This document shows, piece by piece, positions 1-5,924 of a DNA stretch of 7,232 nucleotides. This DNA is from Candidatus Ruthturnera sp. Lineage in GTDB: Bacteria > Pseudomonadota > Gammaproteobacteria > PS1 > Pseudothioglobaceae. The stretch lies in NCBI GenBank assembly GCA_018648985.1, contig JABGOT010000083.1, positions 1 to 7,232 on the forward strand, given 5' to 3'. The position numbers and the translations under genes were made by a program. The notes beneath the pieces are model-generated. The model was given only the letters and a program-made list of their open reading frames with translations. It was not told where the DNA came from and did no database searches. Position 1 is the stretch's first letter. Each line of letters starts with the position of its first letter.

Positions 1-1
1 T

Positions 2-298
2 TACGGTGCAAGATCAAAAGTCTACCGTGTTGCCAAGCAAGCAGTAATCAAAGCAGGTCAATATGCGTATCGTGACCGTCGTCAAAGACGTCGTCAGTTT
101 CGTAGACTTTGGATTGTTCGTATTAACGCTGAAGCGCGTAATAACGGTTTAAGCTATTCAAGACTGATTGACGGCTTAAACAAAGCAGGTATTGAAATTG
201 ATCGTAAAGTTTTATCAGATATTGCTATCTTTGATAAAGCCGCATTTGCTCAGATTGCAGATCAAGCTAAGGCTGCGATCGCAGCAGCTGCTAAGTAA
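2..298 (+). CDS. rplT: 50S ribosomal protein L20, 3' part
   Basis: The frame open from base 2 to the TAA at 296-298 gives 98 residues that match the C-terminal five-sixths of ribosomal protein L20. Seen: YGARSKVYRVAKQAVIKAGQ, then the very basic YRDRRQRRRQFRRLW stretch, then RINAEARNNGLSYSRLIDGL, all L20 landmarks. L20 binds 23S rRNA early in assembly of the 50S subunit; the basic N-terminal arm inserts into rRNA and the globular C-terminal half lies on the surface. The gene is cut by the window edge, so its start (roughly 20 residues) is missing. The tail is alanine-rich (AAIAAAAK) and its DNA contains a 14-bp perfect palindrome. L20 genes usually follow infC and rpmI, which would lie to the left. 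In E. coli L20 represses its own operon translationally; nothing visible here tests that. Identification is close to certain. Confidence 0.97.
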   Translation, partial: YGARSKVYRVAKQAVIKAGQYAYRDRRQRRRQFRRLWIVRINAEARNNGLSYSRLIDGLNKAGIEIDRKVLSDIAIFDKAAFAQIADQAKAAIAAAAK

Positions 299-306
299 AT
301 CATATA

Positions 307-336
307 AAAAGGTTGTAGGCTATCCTATGACCTTTT
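307..336 (+). terminator. hairpin between rplT and pheS, weak terminator or attenuator candidate
   Basis: The arms 307-319 and 324-336 form a 13-bp stem around the loop CTAT. There are eleven Watson-Crick pairs and two adjacent G-U wobbles (314 with 329, 315 with 328). The outer four pairs are A-U and the 3' arm ends in UUUU, but the run is then broken by ACCAAA, so it would be a weak or partial terminator at best. It starts 8 nt after the rplT stop, so a ribosome finishing rplT would cover its 5' arm. E. coli has an attenuator at this same place before pheS. A role in setting pheST output relative to rplT is inference; the hairpin itself is plain in the sequence. Confidence 0.55.
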
Positions 337-353
337 ACCAAATTCAATTCTAA
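327..353 (+). CDS. possible eight-codon leader peptide MTFYQIQF upstream of pheS
   Basis: ATG at 327-329 opens eight codons ending in TAA at 351-353, one base before the pheS start. The peptide would be MTFYQIQF, with Phe at positions 3 and 8 and Tyr at 4. E. coli pheS is preceded by the 14-residue, five-Phe leader pheM, so a Phe-containing micro-ORF here is suggestive. Against it: only two Phe codons, an unremarkable TAGG as the only nearby Shine-Dalgarno-like sequence (316-319), and a start codon inside the 3' arm of the hairpin rather than before it, unlike classical attenuation. Because pheS shows no Shine-Dalgarno of its own, translational coupling through this ORF is an alternative role. 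It may equally be chance. Confidence 0.3.
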   Translation: MTFYQIQF

Positions 354-354
354 A

Positions 355-1368
355 ATGATTAACACGATTCTTGATCAAGCTAAGGCGTCTATTGCCGCAG
401 CAAAAAGCTTAAAAGAGCTTGACGATTTACGAGTCAAGTTCTTAGGTAAAAAAGGTGAGCTTACCGCTCTTTTGAAAGGCTTAGGAAAGCTATCAAAAGA
501 AGAGCGCCCTAAAATGGGTGAAGCCATTAACCAAGCTAAGGTCAAGTTACAAAATCTATTAACTGATAGAAAAAATCATTTAGAAACTCTGGAATTAGAA
601 AAACGTCTTTTAAAAGAAAAGATTGATGTTTCTCTTCCAGGTAGAAATGTTGAGATGGGTGGTTTGCATCCGGTCACCATTACTTTAAATCGCATTCAAT
701 CTTTATTTGCAAAAAATGGTTTCGAGGTAGAAACCGGCCCTGAGATTGAAGACGATTTTCATAATTTTACTGCACTTAATATTCCCGAGCATCATCCGGC
801 ACGCGCCATGCACGACACCTTTTATTTCGATGAAAACACGGTCTTAAGAACGCATACTTCCCCGGTGCAAATTCGCACCATGGAAAACAAAAAACCACCA
901 CTGCGCATTATTGCACCAGGTCGGGTTTATCGTTGTGATTCTGATATCACACATACGCCAATGTTTCATCAAGTTGAAGGCTTGATTGTGGATAAAGATG
1001 CTAATTTTGCACAACTTAAAGGCTTGTTGATTGACTTCTTGCGTGCTTATTTTGAAAAAGAAGATCTTCAAGTACGCTTTCGCCCATCATATTTCCCATT
1101 TACTGAGCCTTCCGCAGAAGCAGATATCGAATGCGTTATCTGTGGTGGTGAAGGCTGCCGTGTATGTAAAAAAACAGGTTGGTTAGAAGTGTTGGGTTGT
1201 GGCGTTGTACACCCGAATGTTTTAAATTCAGTTGATATTGATGCTGAAGAATACACCGGCCTTGCTTTTGGTATGGGTGTTGAGCGTTTGGCAATGTTGC
1301 GTTATGGTGTGAATGATCTTCGTCTTTTCTTTGAAAACGACATTCGTTTTTTGAGGCAGTTCAAATGA
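355..1368 (+). CDS. pheS: phenylalanyl-tRNA synthetase alpha subunit
   Basis: PheS is the catalytic subunit of the cytoplasmic alpha2-beta2 enzyme that activates phenylalanine with ATP and charges tRNA-Phe. At 337 residues it is close to the E. coli protein (327). Residues 1-85 or so form the basic, helical N-terminal arm that contacts tRNA. The class II core follows: IDVSLPGR and GGLHPVT, the HHPARAMHDTFYF segment, RIIAPGRVYRCDSDITHT, motif 2 RFRPSYFPFTEPSAE, and motif 3 FGMGVERLAMLRYG. Ala304 matches the E. coli Ala294 that sizes the Phe pocket. Residues 260-271 carry C-x2-C-x4-C-x2-C, a four-cysteine insert absent from E. coli PheS but, as I recall, common in other bacteria. The start at 355 is forced: the frame has a stop at 328-330 and no start between. 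No Shine-Dalgarno is visible before it. The stop overlaps the pheT start as ATGA. Confidence 0.98.
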   Translation: MINTILDQAKASIAAAKSLKELDDLRVKFLGKKGELTALLKGLGKLSKEERPKMGEAINQAKVKLQNLLTDRKNHLETLELEKRLLKEKIDVSLPGRNVEMGGLHPVTITLNRIQSLFAKNGFEVETGPEIEDDFHNFTALNIPEHHPARAMHDTFYFDENTVLRTHTSPVQIRTMENKKPPLRIIAPGRVYRCDSDITHTPMFHQVEGLIVDKDANFAQLKGLLIDFLRAYFEKEDLQVRFRPSYFPFTEPSAEADIECVICGGEGCRVCKKTGWLEVLGCGVVHPNVLNSVDIDAEEYTGLAFGMGVERLAMLRYGVNDLRLFFENDIRFLRQFK

Positions 1369-3728
1369 ATATTTCAACATCTTGGTTAAGAGAGTGGATT
1401 AGCCCTAAAGTAACTGACGAAGTGTTGGCTGAACAGTTAACAATGGCTGGCCTTGAAGTTGATGGTATTGAATCTGTCGCACCTGCATTCGACAACGTTG
1501 TGGTTGGCCATGTGGTGAGTTGTGAAAAACACCCAGATGCCGATAAGCTTAATTTATGTCAAGTTGATGTCGGCGCTGGCGATAACCTACAAATTATTTG
1601 TGGTGCTAGCAATGTTCGTGCTGATTTAAAAGTGATTGTTGCCACTGTAGGTGCAAAATTACCCGGCGGCTTAAAAATCAAAAAAGCCAAGCTTCGTGGT
1701 GTTGAGTCATTCGGCATGATTTGTTCAGAATCTGAGCTTGGTATGAGTGATTCGTCAGATGGTATTTCAGAGCTAGACAATGACGCACCAGTTGGTCAAG
1801 ACATTAGAGAGTATTTAGATCTTGATGATAATATTATCGAGCTAGACATTACCCCAAACCGTGGTGATTGTTTTTCAGTATTAGGCGTGGCGCGTGAAGT
1901 GAGTGCTAATTACAACATGGCATTCAATATGCCTAAATTTGAAGTTGATGCACAAGGCGTATCAAGCATCAATACCAGTGTAAGCAATACACAAGCTTGC
2001 CCGAAGTATTTAACCAGATCTATCAAAGGTATAGATAACACGGTTAAAACCCCTAAATGGATGGCTGACAAGCTCACACGTTCAGGCCAGCAGATACATT
2101 CCCCAGTCGTTGATATTACCAATTATGTGTTATTAGAGTTAGGCCAACCGATGCATGCTTTTGATTTGGAAAAAATCAATGGCGCTATTGAAGTAAGAAA
2201 CGCTAAAGCTGGTGAAACAATCGAGTTATTAAATGAATCAAGTGTTGAATTAAAAGACGACACATTAATTATTGCTGATGATAATTCCCCACTAGCGATT
2301 GCTGGTGTCATGGGTGGCATGAGTAGCTCTACACAAGATGACTCAACTCAAATCTTACTAGAAAGCGCGTTTTTTGAGCCGGTTTCTATTGCTGGAAAAG
2401 CAAGAAATTATGGCTTGCACACTGAGTCTTCATTGCGTTTTGAGCGCGGGGTAGATTTCAACATTACTGAAACAGCGATGGATAGGGCGACACAGTTAAT
2501 CATCGATATTTGTGGCGGTGAAGCCAGCGATATTAATAGCTGTGTTGATACAAAGGCATTGCCAGAGCTCACACCAATTACGATTACTCAAGCTAAGATT
2601 CAAAAAATCCTAGGCTTTGAGTTAGACGCTAATTGGATTGAAGAAAAATTCACCAATCTTGATTTCGAAATTAGTAAAAAGACCGGTGACTCTTGGACAA
2701 TCATTCCACCCAGTTTTAGATTCGATATCCGTATTCCGGCTGACTTAATTGAAGAGTTGGCTAGACTTTACGGTTACGATAAATTACCCGTGCAAAAACT
2801 ATCATTAGATGCCAATATTAACGCTACTTCTGAGGCGACTATTGATAAATACGATATTGCCCAATCATTAGTGAGTCGTGGCTATCAAGAGGTTATTACT
2901 TATAGTTTTGTTTCAGAAAAATACCAAAATTTAATTGATCCAGAAGCTAAAAAGATTACTTTGAGTAATCCAATTTCAGCCGATATGTCAACCATGCGTT
3001 CATCGCTTTGGGCGGGCTTATTGCAAACGGTTGAGTCCAATCAAAGACGTGGTCATACCGATGCTAGATTCTTTGAAATCGGCCTGTGTTTTGGCGGTGT
3101 TAAAGCAGATGAACAATCTAACAAATTAGCTGGCGTTGTATCAGGTAATCGTTTTGATGCACAGTGGTCAACTGAGCTTCAGCCTCTAGATTTCTTTGAT
3201 GCCAAAGCAGATCTAGAGTCGTTGCTAGCATTAACTGGTACTCAGTTTTCGTTTGAAGTGGCTGAACATTCAGCATTGCAAAAAGGCCAAACTGCTAAGA
3301 TTATATTAAATGACACACAAGTTGGTTATATTGGTGCTTTATCGCCAGTGGTGCAAAAAGAATTATCATTGTCTAAGTGTTATTTATTTGAAATAGACCT
3401 TGATGCCATCCTGTCAGGAAAAATCGCTAAATACGAGGCATTTTCTTCATATCAGCAGTCTGCAAGAGATATTGCTTTAGTATTGGATGAAGCAACGCCA
3501 GTTGCTGACCTTATGAGCAGTATTGAGAGTATGGATCAACCCCATTTTGTCGGTGTGAGCTTATTTGATATTTACGCTGGTGACAACATCGAGTCTGGCA
3601 AAAAGAGTGTAGCACTTAATTTGACTTATCAGTCATTAGAAGCCACATTGAGTGACGACGAAGTTAACGCTAAAGTTGATGAAGTGCTAGCCTTAATGCA
3701 AGATAAATTTTCAGCCACACAAAGATAA
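1365..3728 (+). CDS. pheT: phenylalanyl-tRNA synthetase beta subunit
   Basis: PheT is the large partner of PheS: it binds tRNA and hydrolyses mischarged Tyr-tRNA-Phe. The length of 787 residues is full for the family (E. coli 795). Domains in order: an EMAP-II-like tRNA-binding fold at about 43-127 (HPDADKLNLCQVDVG, ICGASNVR, GLKIKKAKLRGVESFGMICS); the B3/4 editing domain at about 210-375; B5 at about 400-475 (FRFDIRIPADLIEELARLYG just after it); the catalytic-like core; and the C-terminal ferredoxin-like anticodon-binding domain at about 690-785 (SSYQQSARDIALVLDE, VSLFDIYAG, KSVALNLTYQ). Editing residues described in E. coli (His261, Glu334, Thr354) appear kept as His264, Glu333 and Thr353, so proofreading is probably intact. 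A GAGG at 1353-1356, 8 nt before the ATG, is a good ribosome binding site. The start overlaps pheS by 4 nt and the stop overlaps ihfA by 1 nt, so the three genes are co-translated. Confidence 0.98.
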   Translation: MNISTSWLREWISPKVTDEVLAEQLTMAGLEVDGIESVAPAFDNVVVGHVVSCEKHPDADKLNLCQVDVGAGDNLQIICGASNVRADLKVIVATVGAKLPGGLKIKKAKLRGVESFGMICSESELGMSDSSDGISELDNDAPVGQDIREYLDLDDNIIELDITPNRGDCFSVLGVAREVSANYNMAFNMPKFEVDAQGVSSINTSVSNTQACPKYLTRSIKGIDNTVKTPKWMADKLTRSGQQIHSPVVDITNYVLLELGQPMHAFDLEKINGAIEVRNAKAGETIELLNESSVELKDDTLIIADDNSPLAIAGVMGGMSSSTQDDSTQILLESAFFEPVSIAGKARNYGLHTESSLRFERGVDFNITETAMDRATQLIIDICGGEASDINSCVDTKALPELTPITITQAKIQKILGFELDANWIEEKFTNLDFEISKKTGDSWTIIPPSFRFDIRIPADLIEELARLYGYDKLPVQKLSLDANINATSEATIDKYDIAQSLVSRGYQEVITYSFVSEKYQNLIDPEAKKITLSNPISADMSTMRSSLWAGLLQTVESNQRRGHTDARFFEIGLCFGGVKADEQSNKLAGVVSGNRFDAQWSTELQPLDFFDAKADLESLLALTGTQFSFEVAEHSALQKGQTAKIILNDTQVGYIGALSPVVQKELSLSKCYLFEIDLDAILSGKIAKYEAFSSYQQSARDIALVLDEATPVADLMSSIESMDQPHFVGVSLFDIYAGDNIESGKKSVALNLTYQSLEATLSDDEVNAKVDEVLALMQDKFSATQR

Positions 3729-4015
3729 TGTCAGTTACTAAGAAGGACATTGCTGATTTACTAGTAGATAGAATTGGTGTGACGCACAATCAAGCTTTAT
3801 CGATTACCAATGATTTTTTTGACGAGATTAAAAAATCACTCGCCCAAGGTGAGTCGGTAAAATTATCTAGTTTTGGTAATTTTATTGTTAGAGAAAAATC
3901 AGCCAGACCAGGTAGAAACCCTAAAACAGGCGAACAAGTGATGATTTCAGCCAGAAAGGTAGTCACCTTTAAAGCAGGGCCAAAACTTAAAAAAGCGACC
4001 CAGTTAGGCGTTTAA
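3728..4015 (+). CDS. ihfA: integration host factor alpha subunit
   Basis: This is a DNABII-family protein of 95 residues, close to E. coli IhfA (99). IhfA pairs with IhfB in the nucleoid and bends DNA sharply at specific sites, serving transcription, replication and recombination. Seen: an N-terminal helical dimerisation part (TKKDIADLLVDRIGVT), the turn SVKLSSFGNFIVREK at 43-57, and the DNA-gripping beta arm with RPGRNPKTGE at 60-69. The proline at its tip, Pro65, sits at the same number as in E. coli, where it intercalates into DNA. The arm sequence and the position after pheT favour IHF-alpha over HU or IHF-beta. The start overlaps the pheT stop (TAATG) with no clear Shine-Dalgarno, implying translational coupling. 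The MerR-type gene often found next in other gammaproteobacteria is absent; a convergent gene ends 2 nt downstream. Confidence 0.96.
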   Translation: MSVTKKDIADLLVDRIGVTHNQALSITNDFFDEIKKSLAQGESVKLSSFGNFIVREKSARPGRNPKTGEQVMISARKVVTFKAGPKLKKATQLGV

Positions 4016-4017
4016 AC

Positions 4018-4488
4018 TTACGCTGAGATAGCGCTCATAAAGCCTTTAAGTACCGGCATGGCTTTGTTAATCAACTCTTGGTTTTGCTCTTCGTTTCTAA
4101 CTTGATCTTCTAAAAGCTTATCTGTTTCTTTTAAAGTGACTTGATAATCATCATCAAATTCAAACGCAATAAAATAAAAACCCTTGCCTTTGCTTCTAGT
4201 TGAATGGATTGCCATAAAGTCAGTTTCCCAAGAAAGCTCTGCTTGATAAACAGCCGATGAATCAGTTATGTCTTTTTGCACTAAAATGATTGTGCCACCA
4301 AAGTGAAAAATAAAGCGATCAGCAGAACAACTTGATGCTGGTTTGATTTGTAATTCGCCAGAATTTAACGCATCTGCAATTTGCTTCAACTGAGGCGGTG
4401 TTAATTGTAAATATTTAGCATCTAAATAATCATTAATATTAGAATCTGGATGATTGTTCTCTAAGAATTTAACTAATTTTGTTAGCAT
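4018..4488 (-). CDS. uncharacterised 156-residue soluble protein
   Basis: I do not recognise this protein. It has no signal peptide or membrane segment and should be cytoplasmic. By eye there is a short amphipathic N-terminal helix (MLTKLVKFLENN), a second helix at about 30-43 (LTPPQLKQIADALNSG), a beta-rich middle at about 58-111 (RFIFHFGGTIILVQKD, AVYQAELSWETDFMAI, GKGFYFIAFEFDDD), and a charged C-terminal helix at about 119-154. The only cysteine is Cys54 and there is no catalytic signature I can name. Codon and base use look like the neighbours, and the ATG opens a compact protein, so I take it as a real gene. The upstream Shine-Dalgarno is unclear. A perfect TATAAT lies 37 nt before the start, so it is probably transcribed alone rather than from the permease operon behind it. 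It converges on ihfA with a 2-nt gap. A lineage-restricted family is plausible. Confidence 0.8.
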   Translation of the reverse strand: MLTKLVKFLENNHPDSNINDYLDAKYLQLTPPQLKQIADALNSGELQIKPASSCSADRFIFHFGGTIILVQKDITDSSAVYQAELSWETDFMAIHSTRSKGKGFYFIAFEFDDDYQVTLKETDKLLEDQVRNEEQNQELINKAMPVLKGFMSAISA

Positions 4489-4503
4489 AATGAGTTGATT
4501 TCA

Positions 4504-4521
4504 GTCTTTTAAGAAAAAGAC
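4504..4521. repeat. 7-bp inverted repeat in the gap upstream of the 156-residue gene
   Basis: GTCTTTT at 4504-4510 and AAAAGAC at 4515-4521 form a perfect 7-bp stem with a 4-nt loop. On the minus strand it lies directly after the TATAAT box, around the predicted transcript start, and 15 nt before the ATG. It is AT-rich, and TGAAATC rather than a T-run follows on the minus strand, so it does not look like a terminator for the permease gene. An operator or a leader hairpin is possible; chance is also possible given the base composition. Confidence 0.35.
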
Positions 4522-4524
4522 AAT

Positions 4525-4530
4525 ATTATA
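4525..4530 (-). promoter_or_regulatory. -10 box TATAAT for the 156-residue gene
   Basis: On the minus strand this hexamer is a perfect sigma-70 -10 box, lying in the 57-nt gap between the permease stop and the ATG at 4488. Transcription would begin near 4516-4519, giving a leader of about 30 nt. No good -35 is found at 16-18 bp (the candidates read GTCTTA, AGTCTT and CAGTCT), and there is no extended TG motif. The promoter is therefore plausible from its -10 and position, but its strength is uncertain. Confidence 0.45.
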
Positions 4531-4545
4531 CCCGATTAGTGAATT

Positions 4546-5616
4546 TTAAGACTGATCGAGTGAGTCTGAGTATTTAATAGCATACACATCAAAAATACTA
4601 ATTGCCATCGCAGCAATGATTGGGCCAATGAATAATCCTAAAATACCAAATTGCATAATGCCAGCCAAGGTAGACAACACAGTGATTAATGTGTGATCCA
4701 GTGCACTAGATTGATTTGAACTTTTTGAAAACTTTTGAATAATCATTGGACGTACAAAATGATCAATCACTGTGCCAATTAATATTGCACCAAACAGCAC
4801 AATAATCATTGCATCAGTGGTTTGCCCTTGCGCGTATAGATACAAGCTCAAAGGTAGCCAAATAATCAAACCACCGAGTACTGGGATAAAACTAGCCAAA
4901 GCCATAGCAATGCCAAAGTACAGTACAGGCAGGCCAACCATCATCACACCAATGGAGAACACCGCGCCTTGTAATAGCGCGATAATAAAGACACTGCCCA
5001 CCAAGGTAATAGACAAGTTTGAAAATTGATTAAACAAGATATCATCTAAGTGGTTTTCTAGTGGTGACAAATCTTTTAGTCGTCTCACTGTATTCTTGCC
5101 ATCGATATAGAAGTAATAGAGCGAGAACACAGTTACAATTAGGAAGAAGATAAAGTGAGAAGACAGCGACACAATACTTTTTAAAATCACCACAGAGAAA
5201 TCTTTAATGCTGATTAAAAACCCTTCCATATTGCTACTAAGTGCAGCATTTAAAGTGACTTTAAGTGAATCGGATAAAGGCAAACTAGAAATAGTTTGAT
5301 CAAGTATTTGCCTGCTTTTTTCTGCATCAAAATCGGTGTTAATGGTTTGGATTAACGCTGAAATCTCTAATCCACTAATTAGTAAAATATAACTCAGCGG
5401 CAGGATTAATACAACAGTAACTAACAGCGTTATCAAAAGTGCGGCATTAGAATCTGAGAATTTTTGTTGGAATTTATTGTATTGTTTGAAGGTTGCGATT
5501 GCAATGAGTAAGGCTAAAAATAGCGCAGGAATAAACGGGGTAAATAGCCAGATTAAGCCACCAATGGCTAAGACCAATAAGCTGAGCATAAATCCATGTT
5601 CGTAAGGTGCATTCAT
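4546..5616 (-). CDS. AI-2E/PerM-family inner-membrane permease
   Basis: The protein has 356 residues, a normal length for the AI-2E transporter family (formerly UPF0118; E. coli PerM, YdiK, TqsA). Hydrophobic segments run at about 9-24, 27-43, 58-82, 142-168, 200-226, 230-262, 268-288 and 310-345. They follow the family layout of two N-terminal spans, one more span, a large partly extramembrane loop, then a C-terminal bundle. Family landmarks seen: ASFIPVLGGLIIWLPLSLYL, VIDHFVRPMIIQKF and FGILGLFIGPIIAAMAIS. The family name overstates what is known: members have been linked to AI-2 export and to sodium/proton exchange, and the substrate cannot be read from sequence. It is last in a three-gene operon; its ATG overlaps the stop of the NIF3-like gene as ATGA, with GGA six bases upstream as a ribosome binding site. 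No terminator with a T-run follows the stop. Confidence 0.9.
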   Translation of the reverse strand: MNAPYEHGFMLSLLVLAIGGLIWLFTPFIPALFLALLIAIATFKQYNKFQQKFSDSNAALLITLLVTVVLILPLSYILLISGLEISALIQTINTDFDAEKSRQILDQTISSLPLSDSLKVTLNAALSSNMEGFLISIKDFSVVILKSIVSLSSHFIFFLIVTVFSLYYFYIDGKNTVRRLKDLSPLENHLDDILFNQFSNLSITLVGSVFIIALLQGAVFSIGVMMVGLPVLYFGIAMALASFIPVLGGLIIWLPLSLYLYAQGQTTDAMIIVLFGAILIGTVIDHFVRPMIIQKFSKSSNQSSALDHTLITVLSTLAGIMQFGILGLFIGPIIAAMAISIFDVYAIKYSDSLDQS

Positions 5617-5924
5617 AAGTTTTCCATTTTTATTACAGTGTAAGCCACTTGCTCGTAAGGATGGGCAAATTTCATAGCTTCAATGACTAACTGTAAATTA
5701 TCATCAACACACATCATTTCAACCTTGTACTCTTCAATCGCTTCAAGTTCATCTAGCATACCAATTGCGGGGTTGGCGTTACCAATAGGCTTGAATTGCC
5801 CAATACCCGTAGTTTGCCAAGCACAGTTTTCATAGTTATCAAACTTACCTGCACCCACATCAAACATCGCATTTTTGACTATTTCCAAGTCCGCTTCAGG
5901 CACATAAAAACTAATTTGATACAT
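5613..5924 (-). CDS. NIF3/YqfO-like small protein (CutA/PII-like fold)
   Basis: The protein has 103 residues and resembles the short stand-alone proteins annotated as NGG1p-interacting factor NIF3 or YqfO family. These correspond to the PII/CutA-like domain inserted in longer NIF3 proteins. Seen: MYQISFYVPEADLEIVKNAMFDVGAG, then YENCAWQTTGIGQFKP, then EEYKVEMMCVDD and the C-terminal HPYEQVAY at 88-95, all family landmarks. It lacks the metal-binding halves of full NIF3, so it is not itself the presumed GTP-cyclohydrolase-like enzyme; a trimeric ligand-binding or regulatory role is inference from the fold. The ATG directly follows the TAG of the alkD-like gene with no spacer, and AAAGGGAAG upstream can serve as ribosome binding site. 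Its own stop overlaps the permease start, so all three are likely co-translated. The biochemical role of the family is not known to me. Confidence 0.85.
   Translation of the reverse strand: MYQISFYVPEADLEIVKNAMFDVGAGKFDNYENCAWQTTGIGQFKPIGNANPAIGMLDELEAIEEYKVEMMCVDDNLQLVIEAMKFAHPYEQVAYTVIKMENL

Noticed and set aside
303..308. TATAAA as a -10 box for a pheS promoter
   Set aside because: One mismatch to the consensus, but no -35-like hexamer at 16-18 bp upstream, and it sits at the base of the hairpin; pheS is more likely reached from upstream.
844..1256. Two overlapping minus-strand open frames inside pheS (75 and 62 residues)
   Set aside because: They lie fully inside a certain pheS gene, have no family resemblance and read as low-quality antisense translations.
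1559..2320. Three minus-strand open frames inside pheT (65-73 residues)
   Set aside because: Antisense shadows of conserved pheT coding sequence, with no Shine-Dalgarno or recognisable motif.
4039..4065. Bidirectional terminator between ihfA and the convergent gene
   Set aside because: Only six solid base pairs with a 15-nt loop and at most TTT following, inside coding sequence; too weak to annotate as a feature.
4504..4521. Intrinsic terminator for the permease operon
   Set aside because: The hairpin is AT-only apart from one outer G-C pair at each end region, and no T-run follows on the minus strand; it also lies downstream of a perfect -10 box for the next gene.
4772..5029. Plus-strand 85-residue open frame opposite the permease gene
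   Set aside because: It is the antisense of conserved membrane segments; its composition is explained by the permease codons.
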